Of a stretch of DNA of 42,731 nucleotides, positions 16,156-26,694 are shown piece by piece. The stretch covers positions 1-42,731 of the forward strand of contig JAJDVH010000033.1 of NCBI GenBank assembly GCA_022826185.1, given 5' to 3'. The stretch's first letter is position 1. Every line of letters starts with the position of its first letter. The DNA comes from Alphaproteobacteria bacterium. Lineage in GTDB: Bacteria > Pseudomonadota > Alphaproteobacteria > Bin95. The notes beneath the pieces are model-generated. The model was not told the origin of the DNA. It ran no database searches and saw nothing but the letters and a program-made list of their open reading frames with translations. Both the position numbers and the translations under genes were made by a program.

Positions 16156-18309
16156 CTACCGGGCCGTCGCCAGCGCCAGCGGCCACACGGGACCGCCGCC
16201 GGCCCGCCGTAGCAGGGCCGCCACCACCGTCATCGTCCACGCCGAGTCCACCACATCGTCAACGAGCAGGACAGGATCGGCGGGCGGCTTGCCGGCGATG
16301 GAGAAAACGCCGTCGAGATTGCGGCACTGGTGGAACCTGTTCTGCTGGGCCTTCTGCGGCTCGTTGTCCATCACCTTCTCGACCAGCGGCAGGAACGGCA
16401 AGCCGAGCCTGTTGCCGAGGCGCTCGGCAAAGTCAGGCACAAGGTCCGGCCGGTTTCTGGAGGGCACGCAGGTTATCCATGCGGGCTCCGGCATCGGCCG
16501 CCAGCGGCCCCGGATCACCTCGGCTGCCGCATCGACGAGTTTATCGTCGAACCGGCCGCCGCGCTTGCCTTCCGCAACCAGTCCTCCCCAGCCCGTGTCG
16601 TTCCAGCGTGACAGGATGCGCCCGGTCTGGGCCAGCAGTTCGTCAGGAAGCCTTCCTTCGAATCCGTATTGGGCAAAGGCGTCCCGCGCGACCCATTTCT
16701 TGCATTTGAGATGGGTCTCCGACCGGCGCAGGAAGCGTTCTGCATCCTCTTGCAAACGGCGCTTGTAGGAACGTGTGACGATGGGACGGCCAACGCAGTT
16801 GGCGCATTTCCCGCAAGGTTGAGGATCCTCGTCGTCCAGAGAGCGGGCCAGGAACTCCATCAGGCAGCCGGGTTCGTCCAGGAAGGCCCGGACCTCGTTC
16901 CACTCGACGCTGCGTTGAGCCGTCAGCCGTCGGATGCGCTCAAGGTCCATCCGGTAGTGAACGGCTGTTCGATGCCATTTCGCTCCGTTCCGGAATACCG
17001 GGGCCGGAGTTTCCATCGAAAGGAACTTCAGCGCCTGCTCGATTTGCCCGCGGCGCAGATTGACGACCTCTTCCAGTTGGCGAAGCGACATTCCCTCGCC
17101 CTGTTCCAGAGCCGTGAGGATCGACTCGACCCATTGCTCGTCGGGAAAGGCGCTGCTGCGGAACCAGTCGTGTATGTCGTCGTCTTCCCGGCCGGACATG
17201 AGGACGCAAACGGCGCGGTCGATCGCCCGGCCGGCGCGGCCCACCTGCTGGTAGTAGGCAATGATCGATCCCGGCGCCTGGTAATGGATGACAAACCCGA
17301 GATCGGGCTTGTCGTAGCCCATGCCGAGGGCCGTCGTCGCCACCAGCGCCTTGATCCCGTTGCCCAGAAGAAGGTCTTCGAGATGCTGCCTGTAGGAGTT
17401 GCTGTCGGCGAACCCGTCGCCGGTCACACCGCTGTAATACGATTTGGCGGCTATCCCGTTCTGGTTCAGCCATGCGGCGACCTGGTCCGCGTCGCGCTTG
17501 GTCAGAGTGTAGATGATCCCGGTGCCGGGAAGCTCGTTCAGGTGCTCCGCCAGCCATGCGAGGCGAATGGCCTGGGAGGGTACGCGCATCGCCTGCAGTT
17601 CGAGCGATTGCCTCATCAGCGGACCGCGCTGCACCCTGATATTGCCGAGTTGGGTCTGGACGTCCTCGATGACCCTGTCGTTCGCCGTGGCAGTCGTGCC
17701 GACGACGGGCAGATTGCCGGGCATCGACCGCAGGATATTGACCAGGCGCCGGTAGTCGGGGCGGAAGTCGTGCCCCCAGTCCGAGATGCAGTGGGCCTCA
17801 TCGACGACCAGAAGGCCGATATTTCCGGCAATCGGCATCAGCACTTCGTTCGCGAACTCGTCATTTGCCAGGCGTTCCGGCGAGATCAGGAGGGCATCGG
17901 CTTCGCCCGCCCGAACGGTTCGCTGAAGCTCCGGCCAGTCGTCCCGGTTCGCGGAGTTGATCGTTAACGCGCGGATGCCGAGCCGTTCGGCCGCCTCGAT
18001 CTGGTTGCGCATCAGAGCCAGCAAGGGCGATACGATAAGCGCCGGGCCCTGACCCCTGTTCCGGAGAATCCGGGTCGCCACGAAATACACGGCGCTCTTG
18101 CCCCAGCCGGTCCGTTCCACGACCAGCAGCCGCTCCCGGCGGTTCGCCAGCGCGTCGATGGCTTCCCACTGGCCGGGGCGGAACGATGCCGTCGGATCGG
18201 CCAGCGCGGTGCGGAGCATGGCAAGCGCGGCGGTTTGGGTCGTGACTCCCATCGGGCCGTTTCGGCCGCCTCTGCGCGAACCTCCCGCCCCTCCCCTGCG
18301 GCTCCTCAT
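16156..18309 (-). CDS. RecQ-family DNA helicase fused to a phosphoribosyltransferase domain
   Basis: The 717-residue protein has a complete RecQ core: Walker A TGWGKS (67-72), DEAH followed by CISDWGHDFRPDY (170-186), motif VI QQVGRAGR (354-361) and the RecQ zinc site C482, C499, C502, C505 (CX16CX2CX2C). Residues about 600-717 are not the usual HRDC domain but a phosphoribosyltransferase-like domain, with the PRPP-loop pattern VLLVDDVVDSAWTMT at 680-694. It is directly upstream of the DprA-like gene with no gap. A second start at 18252 would remove an Arg/Gly-rich N-terminus. The protein would unwind DNA; the PRTase domain may bind a nucleotide or PRPP as a sensor, or modify a base. That last role is inference. 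Confidence 0.87.
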   Translation of the reverse strand: MRSRRGGAGGSRRGGRNGPMGVTTQTAALAMLRTALADPTASFRPGQWEAIDALANRRERLLVVERTGWGKSAVYFVATRILRNRGQGPALIVSPLLALMRNQIEAAERLGIRALTINSANRDDWPELQRTVRAGEADALLISPERLANDEFANEVLMPIAGNIGLLVVDEAHCISDWGHDFRPDYRRLVNILRSMPGNLPVVGTTATANDRVIEDVQTQLGNIRVQRGPLMRQSLELQAMRVPSQAIRLAWLAEHLNELPGTGIIYTLTKRDADQVAAWLNQNGIAAKSYYSGVTGDGFADSNSYRQHLEDLLLGNGIKALVATTALGMGYDKPDLGFVIHYQAPGSIIAYYQQVGRAGRAIDRAVCVLMSGREDDDIHDWFRSSAFPDEQWVESILTALEQGEGMSLRQLEEVVNLRRGQIEQALKFLSMETPAPVFRNGAKWHRTAVHYRMDLERIRRLTAQRSVEWNEVRAFLDEPGCLMEFLARSLDDEDPQPCGKCANCVGRPIVTRSYKRRLQEDAERFLRRSETHLKCKKWVARDAFAQYGFEGRLPDELLAQTGRILSRWNDTGWGGLVAEGKRGGRFDDKLVDAAAEVIRGRWRPMPEPAWITCVPSRNRPDLVPDFAERLGNRLGLPFLPLVEKVMDNEPQKAQQNRFHQCRNLDGVFSIAGKPPADPVLLVDDVVDSAWTMTVVAALLRRAGGGPVWPLALATAR

Positions 18310-18362
18310 TCCGTTACCGCCTCGCGGGGCCGGCCAGCGGGATGAATCTCATCGGCGACTCC

Positions 18363-19484
18363 TCAAACCAGCGGCTGCCGGCCGTCATTGTCGCCGAAGG
18401 CCTGTTCGCGGTAGAGGCCGAGGGTGCGCATGACCGGCAGGTCGGAGAGGCAGAACAGGCAGGCGTCGTCCGTGTCCGAGGCATTGGCGTGTTCGTGCCA
18501 GGCCCAGGACGGCACGCAGAAGATGTCGCGCTCGGACCAGTCGAAGCGCCTGCCGTCGATGACCGAATGGCCGCTTCCCTTCGCGCACTGATAGAGGAAG
18601 CTGCCGGTGTGGCGGTGCGCCTGCGTGCGCTCGCCCGGCCGCAGCAATTGCATGCTGGCGCCCATCGTCTGCATCACCGGCCCGTTGGTCGCCGGGTTCA
18701 CATATTCCATCAGCACGCCGTCATGGGGCGAGCCGTCGGTGCATTCGGCGTAGTTGCGGAGCGCCTCGTAAGTTCGCCGCCACTCATATTTGAACAGGGG
18801 CGAATATCCCTTCGTCCAGGCGCCGCCGCCAGGGGTCAGCCCGGGATTGCCCCAGGCGCCGGTCACATCGTCCACCTCGTATGCCACGGCCTGGGCCAGA
18901 TCGGGATGCACTTCGTAGAAATTCGCCTCCATGGCGTTGACGAACGGGATGTCCAGGCCGTCCTGCCAGATGCAGGGGCTGCCCCACGCCTCGACCCCGT
19001 GCTCGTGCCAGGTGCCGTTCGGGGTCAGCACGAAGTCGTTCCTGCCTAGCGTCATCTTGTGGCCGTCCACGACCGTGTAGGCGCCTTCGCCCTCCATGAT
19101 GAAGCGGATCGCGGAGGCCGAGTGTCGGTGCGCGCTCGCTGCCTCGCCCGGGTTCATCACCTGCAGCCCGGCATAGATCCAGCCCACCGCCGCCGCCACA
19201 TCGGTGCGGCCGGGATTGTTGAGATAGACGACCCGGCGGCCCGCCTCTTCGGGCGTCACCAGGTCGAGGGACCGCAACACATGGTCGCGAAGGTCGCGGT
19301 AACGCCAGACGACAGGGACGGATTGCGAGACGGGCTCCCAGGGTTCGATCCTGTTGGCGACCGTCCACAAGGCGCCGGCGTCGAGACCGTCCAGTTCGTC
19401 GTAATAGGCCAGCCGTTCCGGCGTATCCGCGACATTCGCCCTGCCGGGGACGTCTTCCCTGTAATTCTCGTGCTTCCTGGCCAT
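18363..19484 (-). CDS. Gentisate 1,2-dioxygenase-like double-cupin protein
   Basis: The 373-residue protein has two cupin barrels as in gentisate 1,2-dioxygenase, which opens gentisate to maleylpyruvate using Fe(II) and O2. The N-terminal cupin carries AHRHSASAIRFIMEG (H119, H121) and TWHEHG (H160, H162) as iron ligands, and the C-terminal cupin repeats the pattern (AHRHTGSFLYQ and WAWHEH). The overall length is that of the family. It lies on the same strand as the RecQ gene 53 bp downstream and an intergenic repeat upstream. No other gentisate-pathway genes adjoin it, so 1-hydroxy-2-naphthoate or salicylate dioxygenation are alternatives within the family. Confidence 0.85.
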   Translation of the reverse strand: MARKHENYREDVPGRANVADTPERLAYYDELDGLDAGALWTVANRIEPWEPVSQSVPVVWRYRDLRDHVLRSLDLVTPEEAGRRVVYLNNPGRTDVAAAVGWIYAGLQVMNPGEAASAHRHSASAIRFIMEGEGAYTVVDGHKMTLGRNDFVLTPNGTWHEHGVEAWGSPCIWQDGLDIPFVNAMEANFYEVHPDLAQAVAYEVDDVTGAWGNPGLTPGGGAWTKGYSPLFKYEWRRTYEALRNYAECTDGSPHDGVLMEYVNPATNGPVMQTMGASMQLLRPGERTQAHRHTGSFLYQCAKGSGHSVIDGRRFDWSERDIFCVPSWAWHEHANASDTDDACLFCLSDLPVMRTLGLYREQAFGDNDGRQPLV

Positions 19485-19522
19485 ATGCCACGCCTCCCGG
19501 CGATGACCGGCTTTCGGCCCGC

Positions 19523-19727
19523 CTTATACCAGCGGTCGTTGACCGGAACCCATGACAGATTCGACGCCCACCGCCCGATCGCCCCCCTTCCGTCATGCCC
19601 GGACTTGTTCCGGGCATCTCCCTCAACCGTTTCCGTCCGGCCAAGCGGCCGCATGGATGCCCGGAACAAGTCCGGGCATGACGAGAAGAAGACATGAGTC
19701 CCAAGTCGAAGCCGTTGGTATTACTCC
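19523..19727. repeat. MITE-like intergenic element with 27-bp inverted repeat
   Basis: Perfect inverted repeats of 27 bp occur at 19592-19618 and 19656-19682 (arm GTCATGCCCGGACTTG...), each itself a palindrome around CCGGA/TCCGG. The outer ends are imperfect inverted copies of TATACCARCGG (19525-19535 and near 19716-19727), so the whole 200-bp unit resembles a miniature element, or a BIME-like cluster. Its right end reaches the stop codon of the luciferase-like gene. The 19485-19720 gap holds nothing else I can support. Confidence 0.7.
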
Positions 19728-20878
19728 GCCGCGGCCTTGCGGGCTTCTTCCCTGGCGATTTCGGCGGCGATGGCTTCCGCGGCGGTGCCGACGAAAAGTT
19801 CGCGGTTCTCGTGGCTGTAGTCGTAGGACTCGCGCCGCAGCGCATTCGAGCCGTGGAAATGCGGCATCACATAGCGCTGCACCAGCTCGAAATGGCGCTT
19901 GGTCGCCGGGAAGTCGGCCCAGTTGTGCGCAAGCTCCAGGAAGGCGCCGAAGCCGCCCGAGCCCTCCTGCAGAAGCTCGATATGCTCGATCATGTCGTCC
20001 GGCGTGCCGATGACCGCCATGCGGTTTTCCGTCAGATAGGCGATCGGATCGTCGATCTCCGGCGGCACGATCGGGAAGGTCGCGATTTCGCGGAAATATT
20101 GGGCCCAGAGTTCCAGGCCGAATTCGACGTTCCGGTACGCCTGCTCGCGCGTCTCGGCGATATGGGCCAGGGTGACGATGCGCCAGTTCCCGCGGTCCAC
20201 CGCCTTGCCGTTCTCGCCCGCCGCCCGCTCGCAGAGTTTCCAGTTGTTCGCGTGCGCCTCCAGCGCCTCGGGCGAGGTGCCGCCGATGGAGAGCATGCCG
20301 AGCCCGTGCTTGCCCGCCGCCAGTCCGCCGGCAGGCGAACGCGCGCAGGCCACCGCCATTTCCATGTGCGGCCAGCTGTAGTTCGGCATCTGGAGCTGCG
20401 CCTCGCGAAGTTCGAACCAGTTCGTTTTCATCGAGACGCGCTCGCCCCGGAGCAGCGCCATCAGCGCGTCGAGGGCCTCGTTCATCATGCGGCGCTGCTC
20501 GCGCGGGTCGATCCCCATGCGGAAGGCGTCGCCCGCGAGCGCGCCCGGCCCGACGCCGAACATGGCGCGCCCCTTCGTCATGTGGTCGAGCTGCACCATC
20601 CGGTCCGCAAGCGCGAAGGGATGGTGGTAGGGCAGCGAGACGACGCCCGTGCCGAGACGGATGTGCCGGGTCCGCTCGGCGGCCGCCGCGATGAACAGTT
20701 CCGGGCAGGCGATGATCTCGAAACCGCCGGAATGGTGCTCGCCGACCCACACCTCGTGGTAGTTGAGCCGGTCCAGATGCTCGATCAGCTCCATGTCCCG
20801 GTCGAGGCAGGCGGTCGGGTTCTCGTTCACCGGGTGGAAGGGGGCGAGGAAGATGCCGAAGCGGAGCGGGGCGGGCAT
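19721..20878 (-). CDS. LLM-class flavin-dependent oxidoreductase (luciferase-like)
   Basis: The 385-residue protein is an F420/FMN bacterial-luciferase-like monooxygenase TIM barrel. It has the family N-terminus PLRFGIFLAPFHPVNENP, the segment GYHEVWVGEHHSGG-like (here NYHEVWVGEHHSGG), LGTGVVSLPYHHP, and the flavin-site stretch MFGVGPGALAGDAFRMGIDP. This subgroup includes limonene- and alkane-type oxygenases. ATG 20878 is preferred over 20926, as the added residues are not family-like. It is on the same strand as the MFS gene 72 bp away. Substrate unknown. Confidence 0.85.
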   Translation of the reverse strand: MPAPLRFGIFLAPFHPVNENPTACLDRDMELIEHLDRLNYHEVWVGEHHSGGFEIIACPELFIAAAAERTRHIRLGTGVVSLPYHHPFALADRMVQLDHMTKGRAMFGVGPGALAGDAFRMGIDPREQRRMMNEALDALMALLRGERVSMKTNWFELREAQLQMPNYSWPHMEMAVACARSPAGGLAAGKHGLGMLSIGGTSPEALEAHANNWKLCERAAGENGKAVDRGNWRIVTLAHIAETREQAYRNVEFGLELWAQYFREIATFPIVPPEIDDPIAYLTENRMAVIGTPDDMIEHIELLQEGSGGFGAFLELAHNWADFPATKRHFELVQRYVMPHFHGSNALRRESYDYSHENRELFVGTAAEAIAAEIAREEARKAAAE

Positions 20879-20950
20879 GGAGATCGGGGTCCTTGCTGGC
20901 AGGTCGCGGCGCATAATGCGCTTCAAGCCCGGATTAGGAAAGTCGCGCGC

Positions 20951-22192
20951 TCATGGCGTCTCAGGGGCCCGCCAGGGCCGGAGCGCAGGGATGGCGAGCA
21001 GCGCGAGCGCCATGCAGGCAAGACCTTCGGCAGCCATGATCCCGACGGCCGTCTGGGCGCCCAGATGCTCCGCCATGAACCCGACATGCAGCGTGCCGAC
21101 CGGCCCGCCCGCGCCGATGGCGACGGTCATCACTCCCATGACGCGCGCGCGGATCGCCGGCGCGGCGCTGTGAAGGATCAGCGTGCCCTGCATGGCCGAG
21201 AAGCCCGCAAAGCCGATACCGCTCGCCAGCAACACGGCCATGGCCTCGGGATAGCCGGGGGTGAAGGAAAAGCCGATGACGCATGCAAGGAACGCCGCAC
21301 CTGAAACGACATAGAGACGCAGGAAGTGGCGCGGCCGGACGAGGGCGGCGATGACCAGCGCCGTAGCCAGGGCCGTCGCCGCTTCCGCAGACATCAGCGA
21401 GCCGGTCGCGAGCGCGTCGAGGTCGAGTTCGTCCTTGCCGATAACCGGGATCATGTTGAGGTAAGGGAAGCCGAAGACATTCATCATCACGGTCAACAGG
21501 ACCGTGCCCAGAACCACCGGCGCGTGCGGCAGATAGGCGAAGGCATCGCGGACATCGACGAAGATGCCCCTGCCGGCGGGCGGCGCCGCCGGCCTCCGGT
21601 AGGATGTGAAAAGCAGCAGCAATGCAGCGCCGCCGAAACAGGCCACGCTGGCCAGGTAGGCGCCCGATATGCCGATGGTGAGCATCAGAGCGCCGCCGGC
21701 GAGCGGCCCCAGCATCCGGGTAAGGTTGGTGGTCGCGCTGTCCAGGGCCATGGCGGTGCCGAAGCGCGACGGTCCGGCGAGCTCCCCGAGCATGGTGCGC
21801 CTGACCGGGAAGTCGAGCGCCCAGATCACCCCGCTGCAAAAGACCCCGGCCGCGACGTGATAGACGGTCAGCCAGCCGAGGAAGGCAAGAACGGCCAGCA
21901 ACCCCATGATCGCGGTCATGGCGGTGAAAGCGGCGAGCAGGATTACCCGGCGGTCGCCTCGTTCCGAGATTGCGCCCGCGAAGGCGCCCAGCAGGAACAT
22001 CGGCGTCTGGCGGAGAAACAGCACCAGCGCGACCGCCATCGGCGAGCCCGTTTCCTCGACGATGAACCAGCCCACGGCCAGCACTTCCAGCCAGCGTACG
22101 GCCCCCGCCAGCGCTCCCGCCGTCCAGGCGCGCCGGAAGCGTTTTCGGGACAGCAGGCGCAGCGGCGCGGCGGCTACGAACCGGCGGGGCAT
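20951..22192 (-). CDS. MFS transporter (EntS-like exporter)
   Basis: The 413-residue integral membrane protein has about twelve predicted helices in two halves. The N-terminal half shows the MFS loop 2-3 pattern GAFAGAISERGDRRVILL (the G-x-x-x-D/E-R-x-G-R-R motif) and a LDFPVRRTMLGEL segment as in the EntS/tetracenomycin-type efflux proteins; the C-terminal half has matching Gly-rich helices. It would export a small molecule by proton antiport. It is followed by the luciferase-like gene on the same strand; the tRNA-Ala terminator lies upstream, separating transcription units. Confidence 0.86.
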   Translation of the reverse strand: MPRRFVAAAPLRLLSRKRFRRAWTAGALAGAVRWLEVLAVGWFIVEETGSPMAVALVLFLRQTPMFLLGAFAGAISERGDRRVILLAAFTAMTAIMGLLAVLAFLGWLTVYHVAAGVFCSGVIWALDFPVRRTMLGELAGPSRFGTAMALDSATTNLTRMLGPLAGGALMLTIGISGAYLASVACFGGAALLLLFTSYRRPAAPPAGRGIFVDVRDAFAYLPHAPVVLGTVLLTVMMNVFGFPYLNMIPVIGKDELDLDALATGSLMSAEAATALATALVIAALVRPRHFLRLYVVSGAAFLACVIGFSFTPGYPEAMAVLLASGIGFAGFSAMQGTLILHSAAPAIRARVMGVMTVAIGAGGPVGTLHVGFMAEHLGAQTAVGIMAAEGLACMALALLAIPALRPWRAPETP

Positions 22193-22231
22193 GCCGGCGC
22201 TTTCAAGCTCCGCCGCCCGGGCTCATCGGCA

Positions 22232-22258
22232 AAAGGCCCGGCGCTCGGCCGGGCCTTT
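22232..22258 (-). terminator. Rho-independent terminator after tRNA-Ala
   Basis: AAAGGCCCGGC (22232-22242) and GCCGGGCCTTT (22248-22258) pair perfectly over 11 bp with a 5-base loop. Read on the minus strand it ends in CCTTTT. It begins 10 bp past the tRNA 3' end. Confidence 0.8.
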
Positions 22259-22267
22259 CGGATGGGG

Positions 22268-22343
<76 letters not shown>

Positions 22344-22440
22344 CCAAGGCGTTCGCGCGCCGCGCAAGCCTGCGGCCGGCAGGCCGACTGCCCGCAATAT
22401 AGTCCCGGCCGCCGGCCGGCGGCAAGCCCGCGCCGGCTGT

Positions 22441-22764
22441 TCAGCCGTCGTCCTGCCCGTCCTTCTTGGCCCCGGTGGAAACGACATCGCCGAGATCGTC
22501 GTCATCGTCGTCCAGGTCGTCCACGGCTTCGTCGTCCTCGTCCTCGTCGTCGAGCGCGATATCGTCCGCGTCCTCTTCCTTCGGCACAGGCTTCTTCGGC
22601 GCGGCGCGCGGGGCGGGCGGTTTGACGCGGCGGGGTTTCAGGAAATTCGCCTGCGGGTGCTGCGCCCCGCATTCCGGGCAGATCGCAGGGTCTCGTCCGA
22701 GGTCGTAGAACTTGGCGTTGCATGAGGGACAGATACGCTTGCTGCCGAGAGTCGCACGGGCCAC
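22441..22764 (-). CDS. TIGR02300 / FYDLN-acid zinc-ribbon protein
   Basis: The 107-residue protein belongs to the alphaproteobacterial FYDLN-acid family: a zinc ribbon C12, C15, C29, C32 containing FYDLGRDP (19-26), then a Pro/Lys-rich linker and a very acidic Asp/Glu tail (residues about 65-105, with runs of D and E). The start is GTG 22764, since the family begins [14 protein letters not shown] and longer frames show no family sequence. Its neighbours, tRNA-Ala and divergent aroA 112 bp away, are the usual context for this family. Biochemical function is not established; a nucleic-acid or ribosome-linked role is only a guess. Confidence 0.88.
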   Translation of the reverse strand: MARATLGSKRICPSCNAKFYDLGRDPAICPECGAQHPQANFLKPRRVKPPAPRAAPKKPVPKEEDADDIALDDEDEDDEAVDDLDDDDDDLGDVVSTGAKKDGQDDG

Positions 22765-22876
22765 GGGCAGTCTCCGGAAAGTGAACAAAGCGAAAGCGGC
22801 GAGCGTTTGCCAGAAGGCCGGCGGAGTGTCAAAACGAATTCGACGCAACCGGGAAACAAATCTGGAGGACGGATCG

Positions 22877-24190
22877 GTGACCGGGACTGGCGGCGCGGTT
22901 TCACACCCCTGCTCCGCCCTTGAAGGAGAGGTGAGTGCGCCGGGCGACAAGTCGGTTTCGCACCGGGCGTTGATGCTCGCAGGCGTTGCGGTCGGCGAGA
23001 CGAAGATCGACGGGCTGCTCGAAGGCGAGGACGTGCTGGCGACCGCCGCCGCACTGCGCGGGCTCGGCGTGGAGGTGGAACGCACGGGGCCCGGCCGCTG
23101 GCAGGTGCATGGCCGTGGAGTCGGCGGACTGGTGGAGCCCGAAGACGTGCTCGACATGGGCAATTCCGGCACCGCGGCGCGCCTCCTGCTCGGCCTGCTG
23201 GCGACGCACAGGCTGACAGCGACCCTGACCGGAGACGCCTCGCTCAGGTCCCGTCCCATGCGACGGGTAAGCGAACCGCTGTCTAGGTTCGGCGCCGCCT
23301 TCCACGGCCGGGCCGACGGCAGGCTGCCGCTTACGGTCGTCGGCGCGGGTGCGCCGGTGCCGGTGCGCTACGAGCTGCCCGTCGCCTCGGCGCAGGTCAA
23401 ATCCGCGGTGCTGCTGGCCGGCCTCAACACGCCGGGCGAGACGGTGGTCGTGGAGCCTTCGCCCACCCGCGACCATACCGAGCGGATGCTGCGGCATTTC
23501 GGTGCATGCGTGCAGCGGGAGGAGGGCGGCGTCGTGCGGGTCGCCGGCGAGCCGGAGCTCGTTGCGCGCGCCGTCTCGGTGCCGGGAGACATTTCGTCGG
23601 CGGCCTTCCCGCTCGCAGCAGCCGCCATCCTGCCCGGCTCCCGCGTGACCGTGACCGGTGTCGGCCTCAATCCGGGCCGCATCGGGCTGGTCGAGACGCT
23701 CCGCGAAATGGGCGCGGGCATCGCCGTCGCCAATGAGCGCGTCGAGGGCGGCGAGCCGGTCGGCGACATTACGGTGGCCTGGCGCCCGCTCTCCGCCGTC
23801 GATGTGCCGCCGGAGCGCGTCCCGAGCATGATCGACGAGTTCCCCGTCCTCGCGGTCGTCGCCGCGTTCGCCGGGGGAACGACGCGCATGTCCGGCCTCG
23901 CCGAATTGCGCGTCAAGGAAAGCGACCGCCTTGGCGCGATGGCGGCCGGGCTTGCGGCCTGCGGCGTCGCGGTGCGGGAGAGCGCCGACACGCTGGAAGT
24001 CGAGGGCGGGCGGCCGCAGGGCGGCGTCGGGATAGCAAGCCGGCTGGACCACCGCATCGCCATGGCGTTCCTGGTGCTGGGCATGGGAGCGCGCGAGGCC
24101 GTGCGGATCGACGACATCGCGCCGGTGGCGACCTCCTTCCCCGGCTTCGTCGGGCTGATGAACGGCCTCGGCGCGGCGATCGAGGCGTGA
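22877..24190 (+). CDS. aroA: 3-phosphoshikimate 1-carboxyvinyltransferase (EPSP synthase)
   Basis: The 437-residue enzyme condenses shikimate 3-phosphate with PEP to EPSP, the sixth step of the shikimate pathway. The substrate-binding GDKSVSHR (23-30), the [11 protein letters not shown] loop, RPMRRV and the ESDRL motif (in [11 protein letters not shown]) are present. The GTG at 22877 is chosen because GGAGG stands 8 bp upstream and the translated N-terminus starts the enzyme fold directly. The stop overlaps the cmk start by 4 bases (GTGA). The NSGTAAR motif is neither the textbook class I nor the CP4 class II form, so sensitivity to glyphosate cannot be read off. Confidence 0.95.
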   Translation: MTGTGGAVSHPCSALEGEVSAPGDKSVSHRALMLAGVAVGETKIDGLLEGEDVLATAAALRGLGVEVERTGPGRWQVHGRGVGGLVEPEDVLDMGNSGTAARLLLGLLATHRLTATLTGDASLRSRPMRRVSEPLSRFGAAFHGRADGRLPLTVVGAGAPVPVRYELPVASAQVKSAVLLAGLNTPGETVVVEPSPTRDHTERMLRHFGACVQREEGGVVRVAGEPELVARAVSVPGDISSAAFPLAAAAILPGSRVTVTGVGLNPGRIGLVETLREMGAGIAVANERVEGGEPVGDITVAWRPLSAVDVPPERVPSMIDEFPVLAVVAAFAGGTTRMSGLAELRVKESDRLGAMAAGLAACGVAVRESADTLEVEGGRPQGGVGIASRLDHRIAMAFLVLGMGAREAVRIDDIAPVATSFPGFVGLMNGLGAAIEA

Positions 24191-24843
24191 TCGTCGCCAT
24201 CGACGGGCCGGCTGCGGCCGGCAAGGGAACCCTGGCCCGCCGTCTCGCGGCTGCGCTCGGCTATGTCTATCTCGACACGGGCGCGCTCTACCGCGCCGTT
24301 GCGAAATCGGTGCTGGATGCAGGCGGCGACCCCAACGATGCCGGGGAGGCCGCCGCGCATGCGCAGGCATTGGACCCTGCTGCGCTGGAAGCCCCCGGCC
24401 TGCGCAGCGAGGAGGTTGGCGATGCGGCCTCCCGCGTGGCGGCGCTGCCGGCGGTGAGAAGCGCCCTGCTCGCCTTCCAGCGGCGGGTGGCCGAGACGCC
24501 TCCGGGGGCCGTGCTGGACGGACGCGACACCGGTACCGTCATCTGCCCGGAGGCGGAACTGAAGCTGTTCGTGACCGCCGGTCTGGAAGAGCGGGCGCGC
24601 CGCCGGCTGCAAGAGTTGCGGTCCCGGGGGGAAACGCATATGTTGCCGCAGGTTCTGGCCGAAGTTGCCGAGCGCGACTCGAGAGACCGCGCCCGGCAGG
24701 CTGCGCCATTGCGGCCGGCGGAAGACGCCGTTGAGATCGACACGACGGGCATGACCCCGGATGCGGTTTTTCAACGGGCTTTTCTGTTGGCGAATGAGCG
24801 TCTCGCGGAATTGGAACGCGGGTCGGGCCCGGACGGACAATAA
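24187..24843 (+). CDS. cmk: Cytidylate kinase
   Basis: The 218-residue kinase phosphorylates CMP and dCMP with ATP, feeding CTP and dCTP pools. It has the P-loop GPAAAGKGT (7-15), LDTGALYRA, and the LID/NMP-binding [11 protein letters not shown] of bacterial Cmk. The GTG start overlaps the aroA stop by 4 bases, a standard alphaproteobacterial arrangement, and rpsA follows after 78 bp, as in most bacteria. Confidence 0.94.
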   Translation: MIVAIDGPAAAGKGTLARRLAAALGYVYLDTGALYRAVAKSVLDAGGDPNDAGEAAAHAQALDPAALEAPGLRSEEVGDAASRVAALPAVRSALLAFQRRVAETPPGAVLDGRDTGTVICPEAELKLFVTAGLEERARRRLQELRSRGETHMLPQVLAEVAERDSRDRARQAAPLRPAEDAVEIDTTGMTPDAVFQRAFLLANERLAELERGSGPDGQ

Positions 24844-24921
24844 GGAAGGAATTGGCCTGCCTTGCGGCGATGATTGCAAGCGGCGGGCCGGTTTGCAGTT
24901 GGAAAGGAACGCGGCAGCCGA

Positions 24922-26676
<1,755 letters not shown>

Positions 26677-26694
26677 GCCGGGCGGCGGTCCCGA

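Noticed and set aside
19592-19682. The strong stem read as a CRISPR array or terminator
   Set aside because: There are only two inverted palindromic arms, no spacers of even size and no T-tract. A REP/MITE-type repeat fits better.
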